A model generated the notes under the pieces. That model ran no database searches, was not told the origin of the DNA, and worked only from the letters and a program-made list of their open reading frames with translations. Of a stretch of DNA of 64,000 bases, positions 45,513 through 54,126 are shown piece after piece (position 1 is the first letter of the stretch; each line of letters begins with the position of its first letter). The stretch covers positions 372,001 to 436,000 of the forward strand of contig NZ_JACWMS010000002.1 in NCBI RefSeq assembly GCF_014673215.1, given 5' to 3'. The position numbers and the translations under genes are program-made. The DNA comes from Gordonia hankookensis. GTDB lineage: Bacteria > Actinomycetota > Actinomycetes > Mycobacteriales > Mycobacteriaceae.

Positions 45513-45866
45513 ATGGGCGACGAGGCATCCTCGCGATCTGATCAGGTGGCAGTGTCGCCCGACGACCTGCACCACGACGGCTATCGCCTCGCGGGCTGGC
45601 AATCGGAATCCGACGACGTGTACTCGGGCGCGCACGCCCAGATCGAAAGTGCGGTGGCGTCGGGGTGGGTCGGGGCATCGGCCGCCGCCATGAGCACCCG
45701 CCTGGAGTCGATGCGATCTGCCGCACAGGCATTGACCACCCGGATCGGCGACCATTCGACCCACTTCCGGACCTCGGCGGCGCACTACACCAACACCGAC
45801 CAATCATCGGCCGGACGAATCGAGGCGACGACCGCCCAGCCGGGCGAATCGACCCTGAACCTCTGA
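45513..45866 (+). CDS. WXG100 / EspC-like small secreted protein
   Basis: 117 residues, helical hairpin. The turn motif is SGWVGASAAAM (WxG at about residues 49-51). The second helix ends in SAAHYTNTDQSS, which holds YxxxD, the general type VII secretion signal. No signal peptide. The divergent neighbour is the toxin-like protein with an ESX-type N-terminus, so the two may be secreted together. ESX core genes (EccC and others) are not in the window. Confidence 0.8.
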   Translation: MGDEASSRSDQVAVSPDDLHHDGYRLAGWQSESDDVYSGAHAQIESAVASGWVGASAAAMSTRLESMRSAAQALTTRIGDHSTHFRTSAAHYTNTDQSSAGRIEATTAQPGESTLNL

Positions 45867-45885
45867 TCGACGAGGCGGATGGCCC

Positions 45886-47091
45886 TCATCCTGTCGTGTC
45901 GACTGAACGCCGCGTTCCCGCCCGCAGCACCCCATAGGCCGCCAACCCGATCACCAACCCCCAGAACGCTCCCCCGATACCGAAGAACGTGACCCCGGAG
46001 GCCGCCGCGACGAACGTCAGAGCGGCGGGCACACGGGTCTCGGCGGCGGTGAACGCACCGACGATCGCGCTGGCGAATGTCCCCAGAAGTGCAAGTCCGG
46101 CAACGGCTTCCACCAGACCGCCCGGCGCGATCGCCGCGATGGTCACCAAGGCACCGGACAGTGCGGCCAGCACCAGATAGGTGATGCCCGCGCAGACGCC
46201 GGCGATCCAGCGTCGCGATCGGTCCGATCCGGCCTCGTCGCCGGCGGCAAGCGCCGCCGACAGGGCAGCCAGGTTGATCGCGTGGCCACCGAACGGTGCC
46301 GCGACGACGGTGCCGACACCCGTGACCGTCATCGCGGCGCGCCACGGGGTGGCGTAACCGAACGACGACAGCACGGCCACACCCGGGATGTTCTGGGACG
46401 CCATGGTCACGATGAACAGTGGCACCGCGAGCCCGACGATCGCGGCGAGGTCGAGGTGCGGCACGGTGAAGGTCAGCGAAGGAAGCCAACTGGTCGGGCC
46501 GGCGTCGTCGGCACCATCGACCGCGACGTGGACACCGATGACCACCAGTGCGGTGACCATGGCCAGCGGCAGCGCCCAGCGGGGCAACCATCGGGTGGCC
46601 GCCAGCCAGACCAGCAGCACCGGGATCGTCAGCACGGGCGCTTCGACCAGTGACCGCATCGGTGCCAGGCAGAGAGTGAGCAGCACGCCCGCCAGCATCG
46701 CCTGCGCGATGGGAGTCGGAATCCGCGAGATCACGTCTCCCAGGGCCGGCACGAGGCCCGTCACCACGATCAGCACACCGACCACCACGAACGCGCCCAC
46801 GGCTGCCGCCCATCCCGCGTGATAGGTCGCGGCCATGCTGGCCAGGAGTGCCGCACCCGGCGTCGACCAGGCCAGCGTGATCGGCGCCCGGGTGCGCACG
46901 CTGAGCACGACGATGCCGAGTCCGAAGATCACCGTCAGCGCCAGAAGTCCGGACGCGGCCTGCTCAGCGCTGGCGCCCACCGCACGCAAACCGGCGATGA
47001 CCACCGCGAACGACGAGGTGAACCCGACGAGTGCGGTGACGATGCCTGCGACGATCGGCTGCTGCAAACCGGGTTGTGCTGTGCTGGTCAC
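45886..47091 (-). CDS. benE: BenE family benzoate/H+ symporter-like transporter
   Basis: A 401-residue integral membrane protein with about twelve hydrophobic segments. Family regions include IVAGIVTALVGFTSSFAVVI at the N-terminus, ITLAWSTPGAALLASMA, TPIAQAMLAGVLLTLCLAPM and TMASQNIPGVAVLSSFGY. BenE proteins take up benzoate with protons. A divergent XRE-cupin gene, 64 bp away, probably regulates it. No benzoate catabolic genes are nearby. Confidence 0.88.
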   Translation of the reverse strand: MTSTAQPGLQQPIVAGIVTALVGFTSSFAVVIAGLRAVGASAEQAASGLLALTVIFGLGIVVLSVRTRAPITLAWSTPGAALLASMAATYHAGWAAAVGAFVVVGVLIVVTGLVPALGDVISRIPTPIAQAMLAGVLLTLCLAPMRSLVEAPVLTIPVLLVWLAATRWLPRWALPLAMVTALVVIGVHVAVDGADDAGPTSWLPSLTFTVPHLDLAAIVGLAVPLFIVTMASQNIPGVAVLSSFGYATPWRAAMTVTGVGTVVAAPFGGHAINLAALSAALAAGDEAGSDRSRRWIAGVCAGITYLVLAALSGALVTIAAIAPGGLVEAVAGLALLGTFASAIVGAFTAAETRVPAALTFVAAASGVTFFGIGGAFWGLVIGLAAYGVLRAGTRRSVDTTG

Positions 47092-47110
47092 CGGAGTGAG
47101 GTTACCTCAA

Positions 47111-47130
47111 TCGTTCCGTAAACAGAACGA
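47111..47130. promoter_or_regulatory. Candidate operator between benE and its XRE-cupin regulator
   Basis: Perfect inverted repeat TCGTTC (47111-47116) and GAACGA (47125-47130) with 8 nt between, centred in the 64-bp divergent gap. It is the only dyad I see there. Confidence 0.55.
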
Positions 47131-47155
47131 GGATCGGAGTGGGAGAATCCAGCCC

Positions 47156-47683
47156 GTGAGCGTCGAACACCGCAGGCAAGCTGTCGGCAACCGAATCGCG
47201 GCCTTACGCGCCGACCGTGGACTCTCCCTGTCCGAGCTCGCCCGCCGCGCGGGTATCGGCAAGGGATCGTTGTCGGAGATCGAGTCCGGGCAACGCAACC
47301 CAACGCTCGACACGCTGTACGCGGTCGCCGGGCCGCTCGGCGTCCCTCTCACCGCGCTGCTCGGCGAGGATGCGGGGACCGAGGGCAGCGGCGAGTTCCT
47401 GCGCGCACAGATCCTGCACGTCGAGCATCACGCCGATGGGGCGACCACCGAGATCTTCTGGCTCACCGTGCTGTCCGGTGGCACCCGTATCTCGCCCGCG
47501 CACGGATCAGGCGTCATCGAGAACGTCCATGTCGTCACAGGCGACCTCGTGGCGGGTGCAGCAGGCAGAGAACAACCCGCCATCGCGGGCGAATCCCTGC
47601 AGTGGATCAGCGACACCGAACACACGTATCGCAGCGAATTCGGCGCCACCGCGGTACTCACCATCCACTCGCCTGCACCCTGA
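47156..47683 (+). CDS. XRE-family regulator with cupin domain
   Basis: A 175-residue regulator from GTG 47156. The helix-turn-helix (SLSELARRAGIGKGSLSEIE) occupies residues 22-75, and a C-terminal cupin (HVVTGDLVAGAAGREQPAIA, ending VLTIHSPAP) follows. An upstream open frame crossing the benE promoter is excluded. Likely controls benE and itself through the dyad at 47111-47130. Confidence 0.86.
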   Translation: MSVEHRRQAVGNRIAALRADRGLSLSELARRAGIGKGSLSEIESGQRNPTLDTLYAVAGPLGVPLTALLGEDAGTEGSGEFLRAQILHVEHHADGATTEIFWLTVLSGGTRISPAHGSGVIENVHVVTGDLVAGAAGREQPAIAGESLQWISDTEHTYRSEFGATAVLTIHSPAP

Positions 47684-47718
47684 CGGCGCGAAGTGAAAGG
47701 TGTTATCGCACATACGTT

Positions 47719-47755
47719 TCGGTCCCGCTCACCCCAGGAGGGTGAGCGGGACCGA
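47719..47755. terminator. Bidirectional hairpin between XRE-cupin and second hbhA
   Basis: Arms TCGGTCCCGCTCACC (47719-47733) and GGTGAGCGGGACCGA (47741-47755) are perfect 15-nt complements around a 7-nt loop, between convergent genes. Confidence 0.82.
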
Positions 47756-47782
47756 ATTGGCTGAGCGCGAAGCGTTCTCAGA

Positions 47783-48508
47783 TCAGCTGGTCGCCTTCTT
47801 GGCCGGAGCCTTCTTGGCGGGAGCCTTCTTGGCCGGGGCCTTCTTGGCAGCGGCGATCTTCTTCGCAGGCGACGCGTTGGCGGTACGACCCTTTGCCTCG
47901 ACAGTCCCTGCGGCGCCACCGATCTCGTCCGCGGCATCGGCGGTGGAGGACTTGATGGTCTGACCGGCCTCTTCGATGTCGACGGCGACGTCCTCGACCC
48001 GGCTGCTCACCCGGCCGGCCAATTTGGCGGCGCGCTCACCGACGACGCGCGTCTGCGACGACACCACACCGAGGGTGTCCTCGGTCAGGTCGACGGCATC
48101 GCTGTAGACCTTGCCCGCACGGTCGAGGTTCTCCTGGACGACCGGCTGCTGACGCAGACGCTCGACGGTCTCCTCGCCACGCTCGGCGAGCGAGTTGTAG
48201 AACTCGGTGGCGGACTCGAGGTACCCCTCAGCGGCCTTGCGCAGCTCGTCAGAGCTGATCTTGCCGCGCAGCTCCTCGAAGCCGGCCGGAACGTCCTCGG
48301 GCAGCGACCCGATCCGTGTCTTGGTCTCCTCGAAGCGCGCAGCCGCGGTGCCACGGGTCTCCTCGAAGCGCGCCTGAGCATTCTCCGATACGGACTCGGT
48401 ACGCTCGCGCAGCTGCGAGATGATGTCGTTGAACTGGGTGACGACGTAGTCGCCTGCTCCCACGGCCGCGTAGATCGGATTGGCCAGCGTGCGTGTGGAT
48501 TCACTCAC
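47783..48508 (-). CDS. Second heparin-binding haemagglutinin homologue, short tail
   Basis: A 241-residue HbhA paralogue. The coiled region (LRERTESVSENAQARFEETR, KISSDELRKAAEGYLESATE) and the signature LTEDTLGVVSSQTRVVGERA align with the protein at 34271-35170. Its basic tail has only about 30 residues of KKAPAKKAP type. GTG 48508 has GAGGAG 7 nt upstream. It is not next to an XRE regulator, but carries the same triple motif upstream as the first hbhA locus. Confidence 0.87.
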   Translation of the reverse strand: MSESTRTLANPIYAAVGAGDYVVTQFNDIISQLRERTESVSENAQARFEETRGTAAARFEETKTRIGSLPEDVPAGFEELRGKISSDELRKAAEGYLESATEFYNSLAERGEETVERLRQQPVVQENLDRAGKVYSDAVDLTEDTLGVVSSQTRVVGERAAKLAGRVSSRVEDVAVDIEEAGQTIKSSTADAADEIGGAAGTVEAKGRTANASPAKKIAAAKKAPAKKAPAKKAPAKKATS

Positions 48509-48670
48509 AGCGAACTCCTCATGAGTTGTGATTTGAGATTGTGTGGTCACCAAATACGCCGTGGCACAAATACTGTCGAATGGTCAACGGTCTCGGATCA
48601 CTCGACAACGCCGTTGCTGTCGATGGCGCATCGGGCCATTTCCTTGGTTCCATCACCCAGTATCCACGTT

Positions 48671-48699
48671 CTGCTAGCAAATGCAAGCATGCTGCTAGC
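48671..48699. promoter_or_regulatory. Triple operator-like element upstream of second hbhA
   Basis: CTGCTAGC (48671), ATGCAAGC (48681) and CTGCTAGC (48692), at spacings of 10 and 11 bp, beginning 163 bp before the hbhA start. Order, core and spacing match the element at 35711-35739. The remaining leader between 48509 and 48747 contains no gene that I can support. Confidence 0.72.
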
Positions 48700-48747
48700 A
48701 CTGGTGGCGGATGTCACCGCCAGTTGATCCCCTGGCAACACAGACGA

Positions 48748-48972
48748 TCAGTCGCCGGAGGCGGTCTGCGTTGCGGCGATGCGCCGACGTTCGCGCCGTG
48801 CGGCGGCGACCATGTTGCGCAACGACGGTTCGAGGTGCCAATAGTGCCGCGTCTTCAGACCGCCATCGGGGTTGACCCACAATCGTTTCGGATAGATCGC
48901 GCTCGTTGCGCGTCGAATGCGCGCATCGATCTCGTCGATGTCGGGGATCGCCGCACTCCGGCTCTCGGACAC
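48748..48972 (-). CDS. Small hypothetical protein
   Basis: A 74-residue frame from GTG 48972: acidic start (PDIDEIDARIRRATSAIYPK), a Trp-rich middle (RLWVNPDGGLKTRHYWHLEP) and a basic helix (NMVAAARRERRRIAATQ). The composition looks like real protein rather than a shadow, and no competing gene occupies the region. I do not recognise a family. No strong Shine-Dalgarno. Confidence 0.45.
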   Translation of the reverse strand: MSESRSAAIPDIDEIDARIRRATSAIYPKRLWVNPDGGLKTRHYWHLEPSLRNMVAAARRERRRIAATQTASGD

Positions 48973-49056
48973 ATCCGTGGACCCTATCCGCAGTTCCCGA
49001 CCCGATTGGGTGACCTCGGCCCGCTCACCCGATCATGATGAAGGGGCTTGCGCGGC

Positions 49057-49941
49057 TTACTTGTTCGCCCCGTTCTCGCCATACTGATAGAAGCCGTGCC
49101 CGGCCTTCTTGCCGAGTCGTCCGGCCTCCACCATGCGCAGCAACAGCGGCGGCGGCGAATAGAGCGGCTCCTTGAACTCCTCGTACATCTTGTCCGCGAT
49201 GGCCTTCACCGTGTCGAGGCCCACGAGGTCGGTGAGCTTCAGCGGGCCCATGGGGTGGGCACATCCGAGCACCATCGCCTTGTCGATGTCCTCGACGGTC
49301 GCGAAGCCGCTCTCCACCATGCGAATGGCCGAGAGCAGGTACGGCACGAGCAGAGCGTTGACGACGAACCCGGAGCGATCGGCCGAGCGCACGACCTGCT
49401 TGCCCAAGATGTCGTGGGCGAAGGCCTCGGCGCGCTCGGTGACCTCCGGCGTGGTCATCAGGGTGGTGACGAGCTCGACCAGCGGGAGCACGGGCACCGG
49501 GTTGAAAAAGTGCATGCCGATCACGCGGTGGGCGTTGGCGGTGGCCATGCCCAGCTTCATGATCGGGATCGACGAGGTGTTGGACGCCAGCACCGCGTTC
49601 GGGTCGGTGACGACCTTGTCGAGTTCCTTGAAGATCTCGGTCTTGACCGCTTCGTCCTCGACAACCGCCTCGCAGACGAGCTGACGATCGGCGAAGTCGC
49701 CGAGATCGGAGGTGAATCGGAGACGCCAGGCGGCTTGCTCGCGCTCACGCTCAGTGAGCTTCCCGCTGGAGACGCCACGATCGAGCGACCGCAGGATTCG
49801 GGCACGACCGGCCGCAGCGAGTTCCCGCGTCGACTCGTAGACAAGGACGTCCGCATGCGCGCGGGCGCACACCTCGGCGATGCCGGCACCCATCTGACCG
49901 GCGCCGATGACGCCGACGCGGGAGATCTTCTCGGTTGCCAT
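49057..49941 (-). CDS. fadB2: 3-hydroxybutyryl-CoA dehydrogenase (FadB2-like)
   Basis: NAD(P)-dependent oxidation of 3-hydroxyacyl-CoA in fatty-acid breakdown. The 294-residue protein has the dinucleotide motif VGVIGAGQMGAGIAEV (residues 9-24), the catalytic His in GMHFFNPVPVLPLVE, VRSADRSGFVVNALL and the C-terminal GHGFYQYGE. It follows aceA on the same strand after a 145-bp gap, like fadB2 after icl1 in M. tuberculosis. Confidence 0.93.
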   Translation of the reverse strand: MATEKISRVGVIGAGQMGAGIAEVCARAHADVLVYESTRELAAAGRARILRSLDRGVSSGKLTEREREQAAWRLRFTSDLGDFADRQLVCEAVVEDEAVKTEIFKELDKVVTDPNAVLASNTSSIPIMKLGMATANAHRVIGMHFFNPVPVLPLVELVTTLMTTPEVTERAEAFAHDILGKQVVRSADRSGFVVNALLVPYLLSAIRMVESGFATVEDIDKAMVLGCAHPMGPLKLTDLVGLDTVKAIADKMYEEFKEPLYSPPPLLLRMVEAGRLGKKAGHGFYQYGENGANK

Positions 49942-50086
49942 GGTCGGCTCCTCGGATCTGAAAAGTTCGGTGGTGGTCGCTATCCAACCGGCCCCGGATA
50001 GCGACGAACCCGGGGTGGGCAGAGGATCACCCCGCCCACCCCGGATGTCATGTCAGGCAACGACTATCAGGCCGCAACGTGACTGC

Positions 50087-51382
50087 TCAGTGGAACTGCC
50101 CCTCTTCGGTCGAACCCTTCAGCGAAGTGGTGGAGCTGGTCGGGTCGACAGTGGTGGCGATGTTGTCGAAGTAGCCGGCGCCGACCTCGCGCTGGTGCTT
50201 GACGGCGGTGAAGCCACGCTCGTCGGCGGCCTTGAACTCACGGTTCTGCAGGTCGACGAAGGCGGTCATCTGCTCACGGGCGTAGCCGTAGGCCAGATCG
50301 AACATGCCGTAGTTGAGCGAGTGGAAGCCGGCCAGCGTGATGAACTGGAACGTGAAGCCCATGGCGCCGAGCTCGTTCTGGAACTTGGCGATGGTGCTGT
50401 CGTCGAGGTGCTTGCTCCAGTTGAACGACGGGCTGCAGTTGTAGGACAGCAGCTGATCGGGGAACTCGGCCTTGACCGACTCGGCGAACTTGCGAGCCAG
50501 CTCGAGGTCCGGGGTACCGGTCTCCATCCAGATCATGTCGGCGTAGGGCGCGTAGGACTTCGCACGCGCGATGCACGGCTCGATGCCGTTCTTCACGTGG
50601 TAGTAGCCCTCGGCAGTGCGCTCACCGGTGACGAACTGCTTGTCGCGGTCGTCGACGTCCGAGGTGATGAGGGTCGCGGCCTCGGCGTCGGTACGCGCGA
50701 TGACGACCGTCGGGGTGCCTGCGACGTCCGCGGCGAGGCGGGCCGAGTTCAGGGTGCGGACGTGCTGCTGGGTGGGGATCAGCACCTTGCCACCGAGGTG
50801 GCCGCACTTCTTCTCCGAGGCCAGCTGGTCCTCCCAGTGGGTACCGGCGGCACCGGCGGCGATCATGGCCTTCTGGAGCTCGTAGACGTTGAGGGCGCCA
50901 CCGAAGCCGGCCTCACCGTCGGCCACGATCGGCACGACCCAGTTGTCCACCGAGTCGTCACCCTCGACGCGGGCGATCTCGTCGGCGCGCATGAGCGCAT
51001 TGTTGATGCGTCGGACGACCGACGGCACCGAGTTCGCCGGGTACAGCGACTGATCGGGGTAGGTGTGTCCCGACAGGTTCGCGTCACCCGCGACCTGCCA
51101 ACCGGACAGGTACACGGCCTTGAGGCCGGCGCGCACCTGCTGGACTGCCTGGTTACCGGTCAACGCGCCGAGCGCGTTGATGTAGCTGCCGTCTCCGGCG
51201 TTGACGCCCTCCCAGAGGATCTCGGCGCCGCGGCGGGCGAGGGTCTGCTCCTCGACGACCGAGCCCTGGAGCTCGGCCACCTGCTCGGCGGTGTAATCGC
51301 GCTTGACGCCCTTCCAACGCGGGTTGGTGTCCCAGTCCTGCTGGATCTCCGCGGCGGTGCGTGGCTTTCCGACGTTGCTCAT
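50087..51382 (-). CDS. aceA: Isocitrate lyase
   Basis: Cleaves isocitrate to glyoxylate and succinate in the glyoxylate shunt. The 431-residue protein has the active-site loop KKCGHLGGK, the metal site [30 protein letters not shown] and [14 protein letters not shown]. Length and ending (GSTEEGQFH) are as in mycobacterial Icl1. ATG 51382 is clear. A RamB-type motif lies about 207 bp upstream and ramB is two genes away. Confidence 0.97.
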   Translation of the reverse strand: MSNVGKPRTAAEIQQDWDTNPRWKGVKRDYTAEQVAELQGSVVEEQTLARRGAEILWEGVNAGDGSYINALGALTGNQAVQQVRAGLKAVYLSGWQVAGDANLSGHTYPDQSLYPANSVPSVVRRINNALMRADEIARVEGDDSVDNWVVPIVADGEAGFGGALNVYELQKAMIAAGAAGTHWEDQLASEKKCGHLGGKVLIPTQQHVRTLNSARLAADVAGTPTVVIARTDAEAATLITSDVDDRDKQFVTGERTAEGYYHVKNGIEPCIARAKSYAPYADMIWMETGTPDLELARKFAESVKAEFPDQLLSYNCSPSFNWSKHLDDSTIAKFQNELGAMGFTFQFITLAGFHSLNYGMFDLAYGYAREQMTAFVDLQNREFKAADERGFTAVKHQREVGAGYFDNIATTVDPTSSTTSLKGSTEEGQFH

Positions 51383-51775
51383 GCCTACTTCGCTTTCGTT
51401 GTCCTGCTGCGACCCGGTGGCGCCCGAGCCGGTGTGCTGACAGACAGTGCCCGTGTCGCGTTGAGCCGGTCGCAAATTGTGCGAACAAATCGACGCTGTC
51501 CGGTGGTGCCTGTGACAAGGGTGCCACAGAACAAACATGCAGGTCCAATCCCTTTCGTGTGCAAAATTCGGCAAGGATCTGGAAAGCTTTTGCAAAGTTT
51601 GCAAACCTGGTCATGTGAACGTTTCGCCCATCGACGCCAAAAAGTACGCGCGTACTGCGTTTTTGTCCGCAGGGAGGGGCGGCGGCCGGCGGGCCCACGC
51701 CGTCGTCTGCCGATCGGCGAGGCATCCGGGACGAACCCGATCTGTGAGAGCGTTCACACCCGCGGCGGAGCCCGG
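51383..51775. promoter_or_regulatory. aceA upstream region with RamB-type motif
   Basis: A 393-bp gap without a supportable gene. On the aceA strand, positions 51599-51589 read AACTTTGCAAA, the core of the RamB site known from Corynebacterium, and a second TTTGCAAA half overlaps it (plus strand 51588-51605). The sequence around 51540-51620 is unusually AT-rich. The long plus-strand frames through here are shadows of aceA. Confidence 0.65.
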
Positions 51776-52543
51776 TCAGCGGGTGGCGGCCGAGATGGCA
51801 TCGCCGAATGCCGCTGCGAACTCCGCATCGGTCATGGGCGGGGTCGCCTCTGCCGGCGGCTTGGTGGCGGGGGTCGCCTCGCCACCAACCGTGAGCTGGA
51901 CGGTGACCGGCGCTGCGCCGGGCCGGGTGACGATCGCATACCCGGCGAAGCCGATCTGGGTACTCACCGCACCGTCGGTGAGGGTTGTGGTGACCGTCGA
52001 TCGCGTCGCCGTCGACTCCTGCACCGACGACCCGCGGTTGCCCGAATCCGGCGTCGGCAGCGCGGTGTACCGGGTGACGATCCGCGCCCCACGCAGGTTC
52101 CCACTGCCGATCACCGTGGTGGTGATCGCGCATCGCCCGGTCGTGGAGCGGATGTCGGCATCGATGTCGCGACGGGCGGTCGAGACGAGTTCGACCAACG
52201 AGCCCGCGTCACTGCGTGCCGCCAGTACTGCCGAGTTCGCGGCGGTCAGCTGCGGATTCAGATCCGCATCAGCGGTCGGACGGCATTCCGGCGGGGTGAC
52301 CACCGCCGATCGCGCCGACTCGATCGGTCCCCGATTCCCCGCCACCAGGTCGGACACCGACAACTGCGCGGGGGTGAAGCCCGCGGGTAGCTCGCCGGGC
52401 GACATGAGGAGGTCGGCCGGGACCGCCGCAGGTGCCGGACCGGTCACCGGATCGGCACCCCCACACCCGGCGACCACGGCCGTCACCGCGGCCGCCGCGA
52501 TGATCGCCGCAGCCGACCATCGGCGCCGGACCAGGACATGCAC
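51776..52543 (-). CDS. Putative lipoprotein of unknown function
   Basis: A 255-residue protein from GTG 52543. A basic N-terminus (MHVLVRRRW) and an Ala-rich helix end in the lipobox VVAGCGG, so it is likely anchored outside the membrane. The mature part has two further cysteines (PPECRP, GRCAIT) that could form a disulfide, and a Pro/Thr-rich linker before a C-terminal helix. Divergent from ramB. It resembles sensor-like mycobacterial lipoproteins but I cannot name a family. Confidence 0.75.
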   Translation of the reverse strand: MHVLVRRRWSAAAIIAAAAVTAVVAGCGGADPVTGPAPAAVPADLLMSPGELPAGFTPAQLSVSDLVAGNRGPIESARSAVVTPPECRPTADADLNPQLTAANSAVLAARSDAGSLVELVSTARRDIDADIRSTTGRCAITTTVIGSGNLRGARIVTRYTALPTPDSGNRGSSVQESTATRSTVTTTLTDGAVSTQIGFAGYAIVTRPGAAPVTVQLTVGGEATPATKPPAEATPPMTDAEFAAAFGDAISAATR

Positions 52544-52642
52544 GCGGTCACCGTACCCTGAACATGCAGGCGAGCAGACCGACGGGATCACGTCCCGACG
52601 ACCCGCACCCACGCACCCGCTCGGCCCCGGCAGGAGGTTGTC

Positions 52643-54061
52643 ATGACCAAGACCTACGTCGGCTCGCGGCTGCGCCAGCTCCGGTCGGAGCGTGGACTGT
52701 CCCAAGTCGCGCTCGCCCAGTCACTGGCCATCTCGCCCTCGTACCTCAACCAGATCGAACACGATGCCCGCCCGCTCACCGTGCCGGTGCTGTCGAAGAT
52801 CACCGAGGTGTTCGGTATCGACGAGGAGTTCTTCGACTCGCAGGACAGCGTCCGACTGGTCGCCGAACTACGCGAGGTCCTACTCGACGACGACGTCGAG
52901 GCCGCGCCTGCGGCGACCGAGGCGCACACCATCAGTTCGCTGGTCGCCACACATCCCGAGATCGCACAGGCGATGGTGAATCTCCATCAGCGCTACCGCA
53001 TCGCCACCGACCAACTGGCCGCTGCCACCGACGAACGAGGCGACCGGAGCATGCGAGGCTCCATCACGGCTCCCCACGAAGAAGTACGCGACTACTTCTA
53101 CCAGCGCCGCAACTACATTCACGAGCTCGACGTGGCCGCCGAGGAGATGACGGTACGGATGCGGATGCACTCGGCCGACATCCGCCGGGAGATCGCCAAC
53201 CGGCTCGAGAACGTGCACGGCGTCAGCATCATCCGCAGAGTCGATCTCGGGGACTACACCCTGCACCGATTCGACCCGGAGACACGCCGCCTGGAGTTCT
53301 CCGCCGCGCTCTCGGCGGGACAGCGCACGATGAAACTCGCCGCCGAGCTTGGCTACCTCGAATACGGGGATCTGCTCGACCGGCTGGTCGACGACGGCAA
53401 CTTCACCAGCGACGAGGCCCGGTCACTGGCACTACTGGGGCTGGCCAACTACTTCGCCGCGGCGGCAGTCCTCCCGTACAGCCAATTCCACGGTGCGGCC
53501 GAGGATTTCCGATATGACATCGAGAGACTGTCGGCGTTCTACTCGGTGTCCTACGAGACGATCTGCCACCGGCTCTCGACCCTGCAGCGACCCAATCTGC
53601 GGGGCATCCCCTGGTCGTTCGTCCGCGTCGACCGGGCGGGGAACATGTCGAAACGGCAGTCCGCCACCGGTTTCCACTTCTCCTCCAGCGGCGGCACCTG
53701 TCCCCTCTGGAATGTCTACGAGACCTTTGGATCTCCGGGAAAGATCCTCACCCAGATCGCCGAGATGCCCGACGGCCGCGACTATCTCTGGGTCGCCCGG
53801 ACCGTCGAGCGTCGAGCCGCCCGATATGGACAACCCGGCAAGACATTCGCCATCGGACTCGGGTGCGAACTCCGCCACGCGGGCCGGGTCATCTACTCCG
53901 ACGGGCTCGAGATAGGTCCACAGGCGCAGATCACACCGATCGGGGCGGGCTGTCGGGTGTGCGAACGCCAGAACTGTGCGCAGCGTGCGTTCCCGGCACT
54001 CGGTGCAACGCTGCACATCGACGAGCACCGCAGCACGGTGTCCCCTTATATGACGAATTGA
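52643..54061 (+). CDS. ramB: RamB-type short-chain fatty acyl regulator
   Basis: A 472-residue XRE regulator of acetate/propionate metabolism. It has an N-terminal helix-turn-helix (LAQSLAISPSYLNQIEHDAR), the central IrrE/ImmA-like domain and the C-terminal DUF2083-type region with GTCPLWNVYETFGSPGK and cysteines in AGCRVCERQNCAQRAF. Equivalent to Rv0465c and corynebacterial RamB, which control isocitrate lyase. The start is ATG 52643 with AGGAGG upstream. aceA with a RamB-like site is nearby. Confidence 0.92.
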   Translation: MTKTYVGSRLRQLRSERGLSQVALAQSLAISPSYLNQIEHDARPLTVPVLSKITEVFGIDEEFFDSQDSVRLVAELREVLLDDDVEAAPAATEAHTISSLVATHPEIAQAMVNLHQRYRIATDQLAAATDERGDRSMRGSITAPHEEVRDYFYQRRNYIHELDVAAEEMTVRMRMHSADIRREIANRLENVHGVSIIRRVDLGDYTLHRFDPETRRLEFSAALSAGQRTMKLAAELGYLEYGDLLDRLVDDGNFTSDEARSLALLGLANYFAAAAVLPYSQFHGAAEDFRYDIERLSAFYSVSYETICHRLSTLQRPNLRGIPWSFVRVDRAGNMSKRQSATGFHFSSSGGTCPLWNVYETFGSPGKILTQIAEMPDGRDYLWVARTVERRAARYGQPGKTFAIGLGCELRHAGRVIYSDGLEIGPQAQITPIGAGCRVCERQNCAQRAFPALGATLHIDEHRSTVSPYMTN

Positions 54062-54082
54062 CCATCAAACCAGTCCAATTGA

Positions 54083-54098
54083 TGTGATCCCGATCACA
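54083..54098. promoter_or_regulatory. CRP/GlxR-type site
   Basis: TGTGATCCCGATCACA matches the CRP/GlxR consensus TGTGA, 6 nt, TCACA exactly, and is symmetric over 7-nt arms. It lies just after ramB and 122 bp before the first lipase gene. Confidence 0.7.
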
Positions 54099-54126
54099 GT
54101 TCAATCACGGTTGCGCATGTCGGTCG

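Noticed and set aside
51511..51528. GlxR-like site TGTGACAAGG.. upstream of aceA
   Set aside because: Half-sites are 8 nt apart and the second is CCACA, so it does not fit the TGTGA-N6-TCACA consensus.
49907..52390. An 827-residue plus-strand open frame opposite aceA and fadB2
   Set aside because: It is antisense to two strongly recognised enzymes and has no domain logic; a high-GC shadow.
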